From Deltaproteobacteria bacterium (GTDB lineage: Bacteria > Desulfobacterota > DSM-4660 > Desulfatiglandales > HGW-15), in assembly GCA_021737245.1 (NCBI GenBank), contig JAIPEI010000269.1, positions 1-5,543 on the forward strand: a DNA stretch of 5,543 bases, in the 5' to 3' direction. A program made the position numbers and the translations under genes. Under the pieces are notes generated by a model. It was given only the letters and a program-made list of their open reading frames with translations, was not told the DNA's origin and searched no databases. Positions within the stretch are counted from its first letter, which is position 1. The number at the start of each line of letters is the position of its first letter. Positions 5,186 through 5,543 of the stretch are shown here, piece by piece.

Positions 5186-5190
5186 GGAGG
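5186..5190 (+). promoter_or_regulatory. Ribosome binding site supporting a TTG start for the amidotransferase gene
   Basis: GGAGG sits 8 nt upstream of TTG 5199. There is no ATG or GTG in this frame near the conserved N-terminus, so the TTG is the best start. Confidence 0.65.
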
Positions 5191-5198
5191 GGCGTTTC

Positions 5199-5543
5199 TT
5201 GAGGCTTCACCTCCTGGAGCACGATCCCCTGGACTACTCGGCCACCAACATCGACCGTTGGGCGGCGGCACGAGGCCACACGGTCGCGCGCACCTACGTC
5301 TGCAAAGACGAACCCCTTCCCGAACCAACCGACCTTGACTGGCTCATGGTCATGGGAGGATCGCCCCACGCCTACGACGAGATCTCCAACCCATGGCTCC
5401 CGGCGGAGAAGGCTTTTGTCGCGGAGGCCCTCGAAAGAGGCCTCCCCGTCCTTGGAATCTGCTTCGGCGCGCAGGTCCTGGCCGAGGCCCTGGGCGGGGA
5501 GATCTTCCCGGCGGAGTTCGGAGAGATCGGCTGGCACGAGGTG
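5199..5543 (+). CDS. Class I glutamine amidotransferase-like protein (GATase1), N-terminal part, 3' end outside window
   Basis: The frame runs from TTG 5199 to the window edge, giving 115 residues without a stop. It begins MRLHLLEHDPLDYSATNIDR with a TTG read as Met. The GATase1 marks are WLMVMGGSPHAYDE (48-61) and the nucleophile elbow PVLGICFGAQVLAEALGG (83-100) with catalytic Cys88. The His-Glu pair that completes the triad lies beyond the window. The closest types are GMP-synthase-like stand-alone amidotransferases (YfeJ-like) and gamma-glutamyl hydrolase or ligase relatives, which release ammonia from glutamine or act on gamma-glutamyl amides. It follows the amidohydrolase remnant by 25 bp, so the two were probably an operon before the upstream gene was broken. 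The whole-gene role and present promoter are unknown. The fold call is sure. Confidence 0.87.
   Translation, partial: MRLHLLEHDPLDYSATNIDRWAAARGHTVARTYVCKDEPLPEPTDLDWLMVMGGSPHAYDEISNPWLPAEKAFVAEALERGLPVLGICFGAQVLAEALGGEIFPAEFGEIGWHEV

Overview
The window reads as accessory metabolic DNA from a GC-rich Gram-negative bacterium. A strict or facultative anaerobe of the Desulfobacterota (former Deltaproteobacteria) type is my best guess. The reasons are the GC-rich codon use, the periplasmic TRAP transport system, the acylating aldehyde dehydrogenase and the stand-alone receiver protein next to a transporter. This placement is inference; there is no rRNA or marker gene.

Layout. All genes are on the + strand. 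Positions 2-427 hold the C-terminal part of a CoA-acylating aldehyde dehydrogenase (EutE/PduP type). Next comes a short element (434-569) bounded by a perfect 15-bp inverted repeat, probably a MITE or IS remnant. It ends just before a Rid (YjgF/UK114) family gene (591-1007) that lacks the catalytic arginine of true RidA deaminases. A 314-bp non-coding stretch (1008-1321) is packed with hairpins, including a perfect 10-bp-stem hairpin close to the next start codon. A complete tripartite TRAP transporter follows: binding protein dctP (1322-2380), small membrane subunit dctQ (2523-3023) and large permease dctM (3020-4321). A 15-bp-stem hairpin lies between dctP and dctQ. A stand-alone response-regulator receiver protein with an unusual aromatic tail (4378-4851) comes 56 bp after dctM. 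Immediately after its stop codon begins an N-terminally truncated amidohydrolase remnant (about 4853-5173). A class I glutamine-amidotransferase-like gene (from 5199, TTG start) then runs off the window.

How it fits together. dctP, dctQ and dctM form one transport operon. The receiver gene may be co-transcribed with them and could couple transport to signalling. The binding protein resembles the alpha-keto/hydroxy-acid group of TRAP receptors, so an organic carboxylate is the likely substrate; the exact compound cannot be read from sequence. The Rid-like protein, amidohydrolase and amidotransferase suggest a former nitrogen-compound catabolic setting. The broken amidohydrolase and the repeat-bounded element show that the locus has been rearranged.

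I see no CRISPR array, tRNA, rRNA or complete transposase. The nearest thing to a previously undescribed system is the transporter plus orphan receiver unit, with its hairpin-rich leader and inter-gene stem-loop.
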